This document shows, piece by piece, positions 13,249 through 13,391 of a stretch of DNA of 13,391 nt. Below the pieces are notes generated by a model. It had not been told where the DNA came from and made no database searches. It saw only the letters and a list, made by a program, of their open reading frames with translations. Within the stretch, counting starts at the first letter, position 1; each line of letters starts with the position of its first letter. Made by a program: the position numbers and the translations under genes. Origin of the DNA: Helicobacteraceae bacterium (GTDB lineage: Bacteria > Campylobacterota > Campylobacteria > Campylobacterales > Sulfurimonadaceae); the NCBI GenBank assembly GCA_027081565.1, contig JALWKG010000250.1:1-13391 (forward strand), given 5' to 3'.

Positions 13249-13338
13249 TTATTTCACCGCTTTATTAAATGTGGTTGTGCTAATGCCTTTGATCTGAACT
13301 TTAGGGTGAGTCGCCACCCATCCAAAATTATATTTGTT
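13249..13338 (-). pseudogene. truncated C-terminal gene fragment
   Basis: A 29-codon minus-strand frame reads GWVATHPKVQIKGISTTTFN and ends KAVK at a TAA. It looks like a genuine protein C-terminus and is noticeably less AT-rich than the bases around it. A TAG lies immediately upstream in frame, and no other frame continues the protein to the window edge, so the rest of the gene has been lost or replaced by AT-rich sequence. I cannot name the family. Confidence 0.4.
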
Positions 13339-13391
13339 CTACTCTTAGTATTATGATTATAATTAACAACATTAATTGTATAATAACAAAC

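Noticed and set aside
1..13391. CRISPR array, tRNA genes or intact transposase
   Set aside because: No regularly spaced repeats, no cloverleaf-like segment with a TTC-loop consensus, and no transposase motif were found on reading both strands.

Overview
The window looks like chromosomal DNA of a Campylobacterota (epsilonproteobacterial) species. The evidence is the compact cluster S4-domain protein / trpD / tsaE / lptB / TIGR02757-family protein, the T-rich promoters with TATAAT- or TACAAT-like boxes, and the style of the small conserved proteins. The core genes have moderate GC content by eye, which fits a Sulfurovum-like organism better than a very AT-rich Campylobacter. This genus-level placement is inference. 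No tRNA, rRNA, CRISPR array, intact transposase or phage gene was seen.

Layout. (1) 1-1136 is AT-rich and mostly gene-poor. It holds the possible tail of a gene entering from the left, a small membrane protein with a possible PH-like part (71-559, minus), and a 577-base stretch that looks decayed and carries a degenerate short repeat. (2) 1137-2368 holds three small minus-strand genes: a three-helix membrane protein, a soluble acidic protein and a single-pass membrane protein. A perfect 10-bp inverted repeat sits just ahead of the last. (3) 2511-5623 is a tightly packed minus-strand operon, read in the order S4 RNA-binding protein, trpD, tsaE, lptB, DUF2400/TIGR02757, with 4-8 base overlaps or direct abutment throughout. 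(4) 5717-10119 is a two-gene minus-strand signalling operon: a 570-residue membrane receiver protein, then an 885-residue membrane hybrid-kinase-like protein. (5) 10120-10428 is a divergent regulatory region. (6) 10429-11028 (plus) is an unrecognised soluble protein. (7) 11029-13391 is again AT-rich. It has one secreted 625-residue protein with a PA14-like part and gene-tail remnants on either side.

The most interesting part is the signalling pair. Both proteins have a signal peptide, a periplasmic SPOR-like region, one membrane helix, a receiver domain with all catalytic residues, and a C-terminal Hpt-like domain. In both, the phosphorylatable His of the usual H-x-L-K-G is replaced, giving L-D-[I/V]-K-G. 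The larger protein also has Asp where the H-box His should be, while its ATP-binding boxes remain, and its first receiver lacks the acceptor Asp. The pair therefore looks like a membrane signalling module that has kept ATP-binding and receiver parts but lost every recognisable phospho-histidine site. It may act by conformational or scaffold signalling, or its receivers may be charged by another kinase. The pair is probably expressed from a promoter at about 10180 whose -10 box lies inside a palindrome.
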